DNA of 64,000 nt, from contig CM065297.1 of assembly GCA_032871835.1 (NCBI GenBank), positions 88,557,052 through 88,621,051 of the forward strand, read 5' to 3'. The notes beneath the pieces were generated by a model. The model was given only the letters and a program-made list of their open reading frames with translations. It was not told the DNA's origin and made no database searches. Position 1 is the first letter of the stretch. The number at the start of each line of letters is the position of its first letter. The DNA is from Dipteronia dyeriana (taxonomy: Eukaryota; Streptophyta; Magnoliopsida; Sapindales; Sapindaceae). Below, one piece after another: positions 11,442-24,215 of this stretch. The position numbers and the translations under genes are program-made.

Positions 11442-14400
11442 TGATTAATGATGAGATTTAATTAGTACAAGATGAATTTATGTGTGTATAATTTAGGGGG
11501 AATTCATGTGGAGGAAATTAAAAAGTTGTAAGGATATTGTTGACTTAAAGGGTGTTTGTGTGTATTTATGTATGTGTGGAATAATCATAACGGTTAGCTT
11601 GAGTTATAGCTTGAGTTACGTACCACCATATATATAATTTATAATAAGGTTTTTGGAGTTGTGTAAGTTGGCCGGAAAGTTTGTTTGGCTAACTCTCTCT
11701 TCCTGGAATAAAACAGTGATGACAAAATATTATATATGCTTTACAATATCATTACATAATCTCTCTTTCTCTCTCTATATATATCTCTGCATATGTATAT
11801 TATACAATAAATGTTGACCATGTGTGTGGATGATCACCATGATGAGTATATATATGTGTGCATATGGATGTATAATTGTGCATGAACGCATGAACCCATG
11901 TGCATATATGATATGATATGCCTTATTTGTGCACATGAACCCATAGAAAAATCTTTCTTACATAGGTTTATTTCTATTCACGTCCATCTAACATACTCAT
12001 ATCGTATATGTGAGTATTTTTGTATACATGACGTGATTAATTCATGTCATACATGGAATTTGATTTTTTTTTTTTTTTTGATATCGTAATATATAAAATT
12101 TTTGAAGTAACCAAGAATTAAATTATCCCAAGATAGAGTATAAAGATTGAGCAGGGGATTTGGGCAAGATGATTTGGCTTAATTACCTCCTCCAAAAGAT
12201 TATTTATGAGATATAGTAGAGATGCTATTAGTTTAGAGAGTTCTGTTTTTTGGATTGTTGTTTTCCAGATTGGTTATTGTATTCTACTTGTATTGACATT
12301 GTTTCTTGTACCTATGATGACGTTTAAATGAAGTTTTTCATTTTTTTTTTTTAAAGATTATTTATGAATTATGGGTAGTAGAAAAAGAAAAGAAAAGCCT
12401 ACCAAGACTAAAACGAAACCCTAAGTAGAATTCCCCCCATCCAAAATTAAAGAAGACAGGGAGAGAAATCAAACTTAATTAAAAGCCTTTATATGAATTC
12501 TCACATTTCGATATACTTCTATACCTTTTTTATTATTATTATTATTATTCCTTGTGATGAAATATTTTGATGGTTTGCCACAAGATCAAACCAGCTCCAG
12601 TCCAGGTATTGAATCCCCATCTCACTCTATGTATATACCCACAGTCCACAGACTTGAAGGCCCTAGATGATCAATTTTGAAATTAAAATTTTTCCAGGGA
12701 TATCAAAATTTTGTAGAAAACAATATGGTCATTCTTAGGTTTTTTGTTTTGTTTTTATTTGTTTTGTTTTTTTTTTTTTAAGGATTTTATACGCTTTTAA
12801 CTTTAAGAGCATCATTACACACAGCTCTCTTTTCTTTAGTTTGTTGGATTAATTTGTCTTGAAAGAAGATATATTTTGCTTTCACAAGGCATCCTGCAAT
12901 CAACAATATTCTCTTAATTAACATGAATTTTGTTTAGTTAGCTACTATATATAAATATATAGGTTATTTTCTTAAATATGATGATGAGCACAAGAATTTC
13001 AGAAAAACTAATCAATACATTTGTGTATGTTGATTCAATACATGTTCAATTTATTGATAAAAGTTTCACTTGATTGTATAATATCTGTACTTTTTTCATT
13101 TGATATTTTATTACGTAATTTAATGCTACCAAAGTGATATAATCATAATAGCACAATCACTACTGTTAGCATAATGGTTGGGCGTACATTTTTCCTTCAC
13201 TTATATGATAGGCAGATTTCTGAATCAGTTGGTGTTAGATTTCTGAAAAAAAAAATGTGAAATGTTTATAGATCTTCACTTCTATCATACTTGCAACTTA
13301 GCCTTACTGTCAGAATATTGAAATGTTTATAGATCTCTTAACATCTCTGTGATAGTATTACTTAATTTTGTGTTGTAAAAGAGTAGAGAATCAAAACTGT
13401 GAACAGCTTTTGAAAACCATATGCGATAACTATAAGGAATTTAATATGAAAGATTTATTTATTTTTTCTCTTTTAAGGCAATTGATTTGATCATACTTCC
13501 AGAATATATATATATATATATACAGTAGTTTCCTAGTTTTGTTATAAATCAAAGCTGCTAATTAAAATGACATATTTGTGAAGTAAATGAAAGGCAGATC
13601 GACTAGCTAGAAAAGTTAACTTTGTGATTTCTTTTTTCTCTTAACTTAAATTCTTACATAAATTGTATAAATGGAAGAAATATGTTGATTAATGGTAATT
13701 AGCTTTTGATCTTCGTTTATTTCTTTTATCTTTATTTTCTGGCAATACTGCAGTAGACTAGAATCCATAATCTTATTGGTGAAAGGATAGCTGTGTTAAA
13801 TTATTTTGTGCATGACATAATAAATGAAAGTACATATATGAGTGCGTTTTTCATCTTAGGCCGAAACAACAACTTTAAACTTTCATCGAAATTAGGATGC
13901 GGCCGGCCTTAAAGCTTCCAAAATCCAAATAAACAATTTATTAACTGATTTTAGAATTAATCAGCTTATTTAATTTTAAATCTTTGATTTTTTTAATAGA
14001 TGTATCATTGGTTTGAAATTTAATGACTAATCGCTAACCTTATAACTATACATGTTTGTATAAATAGATAAACCCTAACTTTAATCATAACATTCCAAAA
14101 TGATGAAAAATTACCTGCAAATGTGGTTTTGGATGTAAATGACATTCATTTAGGTTAACATAGTTTCAATTTAAGTCACTGTATCGTAGGTGGTATTTAA
14201 AAAAAAAAATGAAATTTTTTGACAAGTAAGAAAGGTAGTTCAGGAATGGCTTCCCATGTAGTAACAGAAAATCAACATGGATGGATGAATACATAAGAAG
14301 AAGAAGAAAATGCTATATAGAAAACAAATTATAGGGGTTTTTTTTTCCATCCAAATGAGAGAAAAATGAAGTGATTATTGATTAATGATAAATTCAACAT

Positions 14401-15148
14401 TGAAGGTGAGATAAGATGTTAACTGTTAAGGCTCCAACTTCTCATCCCTCTTTAGACTGGCCATTTTGCCCCGAAAGGGAAATTCTAACAAGATCAGGAA
14501 GAGATGTCTTGACTTGAAGACTTGAATATAATCACCTAAAAATGATAAACAAACTCTTGTCAATTGCGATTAATTTGCATTTTATTTATGTTTGGATATA
14601 AAAGTCTAAACAAACTCTTTCTTATTTACAAAATGAATTCATGTTGAGAGCTATATATGCCCGTTCTTACACTTGTTAGCATTCCATAGCTGTTCTTTGG
14701 GGATGAACTGAGCAGGTTTTTGTAAAATTCTTAAACCAAAAAACCAAGAGATTTCAATGAATGCTATTGCTAGGCGGTTGATCCCTAGCATTCTTCCTCA
14801 TGGCCTGCTTCAATGCCAACCAACTATACAGGAAAATACGTTGACAATATTGATGATATATAATAATTAATTAAGTAGCTAGAGGAATTTCAAGTTTGGT
14901 TCATGATGCCCTTGCTTGTTGGACTTTGATTTTTAGACTTGGATTTGAGAACAAAGGTACTTCCTTGTCTATTTCCATCTTTGATTGGATCAATGTGTTT
15001 ATCTTGGCAATTTATATTGCATCTGAGTTTTGTGTTGATGCTTGCAGAGTTACAGCTGGTTGGATGGAAATCAAAGCTATTTTTGATTTCTTAATATTTT
15101 TTCTTTTAATTATTAATGTATTTCTATATAATTTTAATTTTAATACTG
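11442..15148. other. Long intergenic stretch
   Basis: AT-rich DNA with microsatellites: TA runs near 11620, 11780 and 13505, an ATT run near 12530-12548, and poly-T near 12064. A 19-base direct repeat (TTGAAATGTTTATAGATCT-like) occurs near 13257 and 13317. The 100-codon frame at 14896-15198 shows no family resemblance and runs into the MITE at 15149, so I do not call it a gene. Confidence 0.5.
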
Positions 15149-15288
15149 ATTTGGTCAAATTTGGTACCCAAATGATGTGGTGTAATCCATTCATTTAAAT
15201 CATACAAATATAATACAATTTAAATGAATGAATTACATTGATGTCATATCATTTAGGTACCAGATTTGAATACCAAATTTAGACAAAA
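15149..15288. mobile_element. Small MITE with about 50-bp inverted arms
   Basis: The left arm (from GGTCAAATTTGGTACC) and the reverse complement of the right arm share AAATTTGGTA, GGTACCYAAATGAT, GTAATYCATTCATTTA and neighbouring bases around a short AT centre. It is non-coding and MITE-sized. No convincing target duplication was seen. Confidence 0.6.
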
Positions 15289-15324
15289 TAAAATTATTGT
15301 TTATATATATATATATATATATAT

Positions 15325-16850
15325 GGGATATTATCATTCCACTCCCCTGACGTTTGTCCTATTAGAAAGTTGAGGACAGGTTTTTCCAATATTGGTCGTT
15401 AATCCCCTGAAATGGAAAGAATGTATAATATACCCCTTTTGTCACTTTTTCCATCCAAAATGACGTTGACTGTTAAATTCAAATGGGCAATATTGTAAAA
15501 ATAGATAATTAAAAAAAATGAAAATTAGTTTTTAATTTACTACAGCCCAGACCAAAGAAAACTCTTCTCTCTCTCCCAAAACCCCATCTTCAATCTTCAT
15601 CACTCCTCCTACCTAGAAAAATGAGATCCTCATCTTTATCAAAAAATAAAACTAAAATCAATAAAAAATAAAACCAAAATCAAACCATTCATAATCATCA
15701 TCTTTCAAATCATTCCCAACATCTAAACCCTAACCTAATCAACAACAACTCACACCAAACCCTAGCCTAAATCACCACTCAAACACCAAACCCTAGCCAC
15801 CACTGAAATCACCAACTAATACCCAGTCGATCGATCTCCTCCTCCCAATCGGAGATCAAAGCCAACCAAACCAGCTCTTCATGTCGCCATTTGATATCTT
15901 TCCGTCGCCGACCCCTTTCTCTTTCTTCCCATCTCTTTTCTCCTCTTTCTTTCCCTTGACAGAGTGGTGGCCACTGTAGCCCTCAATCTCTGCAGTGGCC
16001 AATCTCGATTCTGGGTCGATCAATGGTGGATGGTACTGGGTCGATGATGGTCGATCGTTGAGGGCGATGCGTTTCTGAGTTCTGGATTTTGTGATGGTGG
16101 TTGATGGACTGGGTTTTTAGATCGACAAATTACGTTTGGCTGTGGTTTCAGTGTTTGGCGGTGGTGGTATGGTAGTGGTGATGGTGATGGCGTGTTAGTG
16201 GTGATGGTTGTAGTTATGGTGGTGGGATCAACAATTTTCCACATCACCAAATCAAAGAGATGGATCTATCTCCACAGATCTTCCTTCTATTATTTTTTTT
16301 ATATAAAAAGATGGATCTGACTATATGAGATTGGATCTCATTTTTTTTAAAAAAAAAATTCTTTTTAACTTTTGATTTTTGTTTTGTAAAAATTAAAATT
16401 GACTAAAAAATAAATTACTTTTAATATCTATGCAGAATTAAAATTAATTAAAATATTATTATTAAAAATGTTTATTAAATGAGTAAATTATTATTTAAAA
16501 ATTTTGTTTTAAAATTTTATTTTCTTTTTTATTTATGTTTTTGAAATTAAATAAATAATAATAAAAGATATCTCCACCATTCATCTCAAAGATGGACGGT
16601 GGAGATCTATCTTTTTTTTCATTATGATTTTTAATTTTTTTTTATTTAATATGTTTTTTATTTATTAAATATATTGAGGAATTGCATTGAAGTGAAAAAT
16701 CATCTTTTAATCCGGCGTGTTAGTTTTTCCGTTGAAAAACTAATACTTTGAATATTATTTCAATTTCAGAGGGAAAACTGGTCAACATGAACAAACTCGA
16801 TCTTCATCTTTCTAATATGGCAAATGTCAGGGGACAAAATGATTTTTTCC
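15325..16850. mobile_element. Mutator-like non-autonomous element, 1.5 kb
   Basis: The left terminus, starting GGGATATTATCATTCC, and the inverted right terminus, starting GGAAAAAATCATTTTG, share an arm of about 42 bases (CCCCTGAC, then ATTAGAAAG). Weaker pairing extends to roughly 100 bases. Both ends abut ATATATATA, consistent with a 9-bp duplication but uninformative because the flanks are TA repeats. The interior (15540-16260) is more GC-rich than its surroundings and resembles a transcribed leader (CAAACCCTAGCC, TC-rich tracts), but gives no convincing protein on either strand. Long inverted ends and lack of transposase suggest a MULE derivative, and a Pack-MULE with a captured fragment is possible. 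Confidence 0.7.
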
Positions 16851-16859
16851 ATATATATA

Positions 16860-17399
16860 TATATATATTAGGCTAAACAGGCATGTCGGCAAAAGAGTAA
16901 TATAGAATAGTTAAATCCAAAGCCAAAATGTGAGGGGTAAAACGACGTTTCAACAAACCTCAAATAAAAAACAATAATATTCTTAATTTTAAAGATATAT
17001 CTAAAGGTAAAAATGTCTTTTGATTCAAAAGCTTAATAGAAATTGACGGTAGAAAAGATTTTTAAGAATATAGTAAAAGTAATACTTGAGCTACTTAAAA
17101 AATTTATCAACATTATATCACATTGTTTATCAAATAATCTCATTATTTGTTTTACAAATGTTGACAATTTACATACAACTTCATTTGTATAAATTTGTTG
17201 GACATCTTAGCATTTCTCTTAGAATAAACTAGAGAGGAATAAAAATAATAGCTAATGTAACTAGAGAGGGAGAAACGGAAAATAGGTCAAACTACGTGGA
17301 GCTTTTGGCAATATCCCTTAATAAACTCATCTTTCTCAACATTCGATAATAGTTGAAAGTACAGGGGAATTTTTGAATTTAACCCTAAATATTATATGC
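16860..17399. other. Intergenic, upstream of the TBL gene
   Basis: No gene or clear repeat is seen after the Mutator-like element. The sequence is AT-rich and probably holds promoter DNA of the TBL gene. Confidence 0.4.
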
Positions 17400-18088
17400 C
17401 TTCTCCAGGCATCGTTGTGTCTTCTCATTCTCTCTCTTAAGAACCTCCGATCTCTTCCATTTCAAAAGACCGCCTTTATCTCCTTCTCTTCTTCACTCTA
17501 CCATAATTTCCAACCCATCTCTACAGCTCTGTTTTTCTCTGCAAAATTTTCTCTTGATTCCCGGTAATTTCGCTTAAACTCTGCATCAACGACTAAGTTA
17601 CAACTTGTCTTAAAATTTTCATCACAAGTTTATGCTTTTTTGTGGAAAAACAAATTCTTATTTTTTCCATCTGGGTTTGGATTTCTTGAGGTTTCAAGGA
17701 TCCCCATCTGCGTTTGATGTGTTGGAATAAAATATTGTTTATGTGCTGGTAAATTTTGAGTTATTGATCGAATGTAGATTTGTACAGATGTTTTAGGAAT
17801 TTTTTTCTGCTAGTAAAAGTGATAATGCTGATATTATATCTTTGGAACTCTTGTGATTCTTGAAGCTGGATGGGGTTGTTGGTTTGAACTCATTTTGATA
17901 TAGTAATGGCTTGGTTGATAGGTCTTTGATTCATTCTATAATGGGTTTAATGTTTTATGTGGGAAGATGGATTATTAGGGATCTTGAATTTATATTATCT
18001 TTGTCGCTTTTGGTGCATTTATTGAATCATGGTGATAAGATGCTTCACATGATGTATAGTTTGGATAGCGGTGTGTTGAATCTTTTCA
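17400..18088 (+). promoter_or_regulatory. Probable 5' leader of the TBL gene
   Basis: A pyrimidine-rich stretch (17400-17560), typical of plant 5' leaders, ends at a donor-like CCCG/GTAATTTC near 17561. The next coding ATG is at 18089. A leader intron of about 500 bases would fit, but the acceptor was not fixed. The frame at 17373-17567 lies within this leader and shows no domain. Confidence 0.35.
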
Positions 18089-21000
18089 ATGAGAATGATT
18101 GAGAAGATGAGTAGCTTCAGTAGGAGTAAATCATTTACTAGGAGCACATCGTTCAATCGTAGGACCTTAAGTCTATTGAGTGTTGGAACCCCAATAAGCT
18201 TGAGTTTTGGAAGCCCCAGAGTTAGACGAACAAGCTGTGTCTCACAGTGGTTTCGCATGCTTATTGTGGTAGGGTCTTTGGTTTCATTCCTTGTAGTTGT
18301 TGGTGGTGGTTATGTATATGTACTACCAAGTCTCACTCAGGCAGTTCAGGGTGATAGAATATCCGATTTAAGCAATTCAATGGTTAGTTGTGACTTTGCT
18401 GATGGAAGTTGGATTATAGATGATAATTATCCATTATACAATGCTTCAGAATGTCCATTTGCGGAACAAGGATTCAATTGCTTAGGAAATGGGAGGAGAG
18501 ATAATGGTTATCTTAAATGGAAGTGGAAGCCAAAGAATTGTGAAATAACGAGGTTCAATGTGCACAGTATATTGGAATGGCTTCGAAGTAAGAGGGTTGT
18601 TTTTGTTGGTGATTCCATGAGTAGAACACAATGGGAGTCATTGATATGTTTGCTAATGACTGGGGTGGAGGATAAGAAGAGTGTTTATGAAATCAATGGC
18701 AATAAGATAACAAAACGGATCAGATTTTTAGGTGTGCGGTTTAGTTCCTTTAATTTCACTATTGAGTTCTTTCGCTCTGTTTTCTTGGTGCAACATGGTT
18801 GGATGCCTAGACATGCCCCAAAGAGGGTTAGATCAACTCTTAAATTGGACAAGATGGATGATATTAGCAATGAATGGATTAATGCAGACATTCTCATATT
18901 CAACACCGGACAATGGTGGGTGCCAGGAAAGCTTTTTGAAACGTAAGTTCCTTGTTTCTGTATGTAAATGTTCATGGCAACACTTGGTTGCTCTCATTTA
19001 AAGTTTACAAGTACTATGTATTAATTTATTATTCTCATAAGTGATTAGGATGGATGCATGCAATGTGATTCCTTTGATCTGACATGCAATAATTTTTCAC
19101 AAGCAGCATTAATTAATTTTTGTCATTCTATGCCATATATTGGATTATGCATTTTTGACATATCTATATACAGTAGCCTGCTTCTTAATTATTGAAAAGA
19201 AGTTAACATATTGTGCGATTTAGGGAATTGCTTGCCCTGTATATAGCTTCTAAATTAGTTTTTAAGTTTAGATCCTGTTGTATCTTCTCTATATCTTGAT
19301 GGAATTATTTTGCAGATTGTCCTTTTTATTACCAATTATGACTCTCTTTTTCTCACAAACACGGCAGAGGATAAGATGTATGCTCGTGTTGAAAAAGGAA
19401 GCCAATTTCTCAGTTTGATGCATGAATCCTACTAGAGAGAAGTGCCATATTTCTGTAATGCAGTAGAAAGAAAGTGACCTTAGTGCTTCCTTGGTTGAAT
19501 TCCATTCAAGTTCTGCTTCATTTCTAAAACTTTTTAGAAACACATCAGTTGAGGAATAAATATGTAGCAGTTTTAGTAACTCTTTCCCCTTCTAACATTT
19601 GACCAATATTCTTTTTTCTGGCACCATCACTCTACTCCCACCTTCAGAACCACCACTTCTTTTAAAATTTCAGTAAAAAATGGAACATTTTGACAGTTTT
19701 TGGAATGATCATGCTTAAAAACTTTACTAGATATTTAGATATTAGTTTAAGAGTACCTTTTAGGCCAAATGCAAGACATTTTGTTTGCTATAAGCTTTTT
19801 GTACAAGTTATTATCCATTTCTTGGACACCTGGTTCTGGGACCTGTTTAGAATACGATTTTCCTTTTCTTCCCATTTTTCGTCATGGTTAGTTGTCAATG
19901 ATGTCCTACTATTATATAAAAGACATTTCCATGAGAGATTACATTTTAACCTTTTTTCTTATCTTCTAGGCATTTTTGTATCTCTATTACCTAATGCATA
20001 GTCATTCCCTTATGCATCTATAGTCATTCTTTATAATCTTTGTTTTTGTAGATTGTCTTGAGATTTTTTATTTGACATGTTTTGAGAAGAGAAGGCATTA
20101 TTCTAATTTGAAACTCATCAATAGCTCTGCCTCCCCAATTTATTTTCACACAAAAGAGTTCATTGTTTTATTCTTGTGTTCTGGATGGCACAAAATCTTT
20201 TTTTCAAAAGTCTTGCCTTGCTATCCTTTCCTCACAAAAAATTTTTATCGCTGTTTGCATATGGTCTTCAACACACTTTTCCAAATCATGAATCTGAAGA
20301 AAATCAACCACCATGCCATGGTAAACAAGACCTTAGGAAAATTTTACATGATATATTGATCCTTTTTTTCTTTACAAAATACTGGGAGACTGTCTTTATT
20401 ATTGATTATTTGGGGATCTGCTATAATTTTGGTGTTTCTCATTATCTTATCTATGCTCATGGGTTCTAACTAACATCATTCGAGCCTCGAGGGTTAGCAA
20501 ATGTGGCATTTGGGATGGATGAGCAACAAGATGGAAAATAAATAAAATTGTAGGTTTTTTAAGTAAATCTTTCCATTCCTCTATGAAGTTCTACTAATTT
20601 TGATTAGCTGTGTTTACCACTTTTTGGGTTTGTAGCAAGTACTTTTTCCGAGAGAAATTATTACATATCTCAACGTTCATTGGTGGATCAAATTCATTAA
20701 CAAAATGGTAGCATTGGAAATTAAAAGTGTCAAATTTGAAATAATGGGTTTTCAAATATCATTACTGATGCGATATATTTGCTTTCTCTAGATTGGCTAA
20801 TTTGAAGCTGTCTTATAAAACAAACTGTATGCAATTTATGCACAATGAGAACTGATCTCTGCCGAGTCTTATTGTTTTTCGCTGACATCCTGATATAGAA
20901 CCCTCAAATTTCCAAGAGTGGAAGTTCTTGCTCCCTTCTGAGTCCTAATTCTCTTTTAATTGATTCAATTTCTCCCTTCTTTTCTATTAATATACCTCAT

Positions 21001-23409
21001 TTTATAGTAATGATCAAATTCCAAAACCTAGTGTCTTGCAACTCCCAGCTCTGACAATAAGAGATTTGCCAAGATCAGTTTTTTCATCCTTCAGAATTGG
21101 AAGTGATGGGGAAGTGAGGAGGGTGATCCAACTGTTTTTCATGTTAATTAAGATCTATTTTGCCTAGATAGTGGACAGCTACTCCCTGCCATTTACTCTA
21201 GGGGCTCCTAGTTCTTAACCTCTGTTTTGTTCTTGTTTTTGTGGACTTCTTGTTCACCTCTCCCATTTACCTTCTCCCCTATGTGAAATAAATTATGTGT
21301 CTAGAAAAACAAAAGGGTATTTATTGCATCTTATTCATGATCATAGTGTTCACAAAAGGTTGCTGGTTGTATAGAATTTGAGGGAAAGTCAGTGTCATCT
21401 AGCAATCTCAAAGCTCATTAGAATGAGGAAAAAGTTATTGTAAGGAAATGTTCCTTCGACCTCGGAGTGAGGGACGAAAAGTTTTTTGTTTATTGAAAGC
21501 AAGTGCATCATCTGGAAAATCAAGTGTGTGCTTTGAAAGATTGCATCTTTAATAAATTTCTTTTTTCTCAGAGACCATGCAACATGTTTGTGTCTTATTA
21601 TTTTATTATTCAATATTGTGTATGTACAATATTTGTGCTCACCTATTCAGCATGTTGCATGATCTATTATTTTTAAGTACTTGAGTATAAAATGTTCTCA
21701 TTATGTTGCCGACAGGGGTTGCTATTTCCAGGTTGAAAATTCGTTGAAGCTTGGAATGTCTATTCCTACTGCCTTCAGAATAGCACTAGGTACCTGGGCA
21801 TCATGGGCTGAGAAAATGATTGACAAAAACAGAACACGTGTCTTTTTCCGGACATTTGAGCCATCACACTGGAGGTATCCCTTCAATACTGATACCATAA
21901 TTTTCTTATCTTGAACGTGTTCAGCTTTCCACTTCATATAATTCCTCTTAAAAAATCTGTTTCTAAATGTGAAGCTAAATATTTTTCTTCATTCTCATTA
22001 AGCCATCCTAAAGTTATTGTCTCTTCAGTACACCGAGAAAAAGTGTTAGGTTGCAGCTTTTTTTTTTTTCCTTTTTAAACAATTAACATTTCTCCAATTT
22101 AGCTATTTGTGGATGTTATGATTAGAACTTTGAATTTATTATTTATATTGCCTATTATTTTTCTATTATTTGGCTTCCAAAATTGCCCCTAGCTATCTAG
22201 TGTAGTGGTTAGTGGCTGCAACCACTCATCATTGAAGGTGTCATTTGATCCATTGATTTGTATGTTTTTTTTTTTCATTCGTTACTTTTCTTTGCTGCCG
22301 GATAGTACTATTACTGTATGTTTCCTCTTCTACATGGACTATATTTTTTCTGCATCGTCTTGCTCTATGGACTACAGAGTATCATTAGTGTTTGTTTGTG
22401 CATCAGTGATAAATTGCATAGGTTCTGCAATGTGACTCAGAGTCCCATCATAGACACCAAGGATTGGGATCGTAACATTTTTTCACATAGCATATTGGAG
22501 GTGGTAAAGAATATGACAGTTCCGATAACAGTTCTGCATGTAACGTCCATGTCTGCTTTCCGAAGTGATGCACATGTGGGTATGTGGAGTGACAATCCAT
22601 CTGTACCTGATTGTAGCCACTGGTGTCTACCTGGAGTACCTGATGTGTGGAATGAAATTCTCTTCTCATACCTACTTGATGGGCTATGGAATTTATCTTC
22701 CATGAATGGCAGCAGGTGAGTTTCTCTTCCTTCTTAGTCGTCTTTTTATATTGCTTGTCATGCATGTCAGCTTAACCCTATTAAAGGCTCTAGACAATTA
22801 TGTAGGTAGACATCTGACATCTCTCCTTTGTTCGTGTTGTGAGAAAGCGTTATTCTTGTTAAATTGAGGACTTTGTGGCTCATATACACTCCATTTTCTA
22901 GTTATCCTTCCTCTTGTTTTTGCACCACCTTCAACTTGAATGAAACACTCTTTCATTACCCAGTTCCAGTGTTTTCTTTTTTCTAATTTATTTACGTAAA
23001 GTCACTATCGAATGTGACACTGTTAATTTGTCTTCAATTGTTCCTTTCCAACTTTGGACATTTGCAATTTGTTTTTGGTTATGTATGCCCGAGGCCCTTT
23101 CTCATGTGCATTCTTTTCTGTTTACCTATGCTTAACCTCACAAATGCTATCTGACAGTTGACATTTATCTTTAATTCATGAATCCCCACCCCACCTCTCT
23201 ACTTCTCATTTCAAAATTTTCTCACATCCCAGGCTTTCATATTGTAAAAGCTGTAAATAAATTCCAAATCGCTCTTCTTATGCCGTAAATTTAATTTAGC
23301 TCTTATCATTTTCATTAGTAGAGAGTGTGAACAACCTAATGAAATTGTTTTGTATGTTCATTTTCATTTTAACTCTCCTATTTTCTTTTCTCTATGCAGA
23401 ATGATTTGA
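18089..23409 (+). CDS. Trichome birefringence-like (TBL10/11-type) wall polysaccharide O-acetyltransferase
   Basis: Coding exons are 18089-18942, 21716-21874, 22422-22715 and 23400-23409, together 438 residues. All junctions are GT-AG and in frame. Layout: a basic, Ser/Arg-rich cytosolic N-terminus, one membrane anchor (about 56-80), the TBL domain with the GDS motif at 174-176 (VFVGDSMSRTQWES), and the DUF231 part with D401-C-S-H404 (VPDCSHWCLPG). GDS and DxxH supply the Ser, Asp and His of the acetyltransferase active site. TBL proteins sit in the Golgi and move acetyl groups onto wall polysaccharides. The closest resemblance I recall is to TBL10/11, linked to rhamnogalacturonan I, which is family inference. 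Intron 1 is 2.8 kb. The last exon adds only Met-Ile. If intron 3 were retained, a stop would follow directly after Arg436. Met7 (18107) is an alternative start. Confidence 0.85.
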
Positions 23410-24215
23410 CTTTACATTTAGAAGCATCGCTGGAAGCTCAGCAAGACAGCCCTGTCCTCTAAGGCTCTAATCTGGTCTGCTGACACCAGGAGAATTTGGT
23501 ATCATGCACTGGACTCTCTCTTAATATCTGTTTTGTCCAGCAACCCCAGCAACTCTTGAATTAACACCTGAAGTGTAGAGTTACACGGAAGAAACAGTTT
23601 TGTGACAACCATTTTTTCATTCTTTAAAATTCTTTTGTATGTTATGAGGGACCACCATTGGGTCCCCAAATGTAACAGTTTTGCCCGTTATATTCTGGTA
23701 TCTAAGTTTTGGTGTTGAAAATTCAATCTTTGTTAAACAAGAGCCACCGATTGTGGTGTTCCTCTGAAAAAGGATCTGTTACTTTTGTTTGTTTATATGG
23801 AAAATGGTTATATGGCCAACAATGTGTTTTCTTAAAATAAATGATAATTAAAGCGCATTCAATTCGAGATGGGAGAAGAGCCAGTCCCTCAACCTCGGCT
23901 GCTACATCTGAAAACAATATGACTAGCTGAATTGGAAAGTTTCATTTTCAGCATCCTTAGCTTCAAGAACACAGAGAAACCGTCTTTGGGAAAGAATAAA
24001 ATATAAGAAGTGTTTTTTAATGTAATCAATGACAACTCTTTGAAAGCTTAGCATGAGAGTCAAGTTACTAAAGCCTTAGAAGCTTGCAAAAACAAAAAAC
24101 AATTGAAATCCATAGACAGCAGTTGGTACTACAAATAGGCATAAACACATGCCATATCCTTCATAAGCACCAACACAACTCAAATCTATCACCTTCCATT
24201 ACTTTCTCAGTTACA
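23410..24215 (+). other. TBL 3' region and TED7-like upstream region
   Basis: The first part is probably the TBL 3' UTR. The second part is probably promoter and leader of the next gene, with a TATA-like AAAATATAAG near 24000. No other gene is seen. The frame 23723-23917 on the other strand has no family resemblance. Confidence 0.4.

Noticed and set aside
14896..15198. 100-codon hydrophobic frame
   Set aside because: Runs into the MITE arm at 15149 and resembles no known protein.
16020..16250. Thr/Pro/His-rich minus-strand frame
   Set aside because: Derived from GGTGGT-type repeats inside the Mutator-like element, with no family match.
19690..20469. Frames of about 100 codons in TBL intron 1
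   Set aside because: Lie inside an intron supported by in-frame splice sites, and are hydrophobic translations of T-rich sequence.
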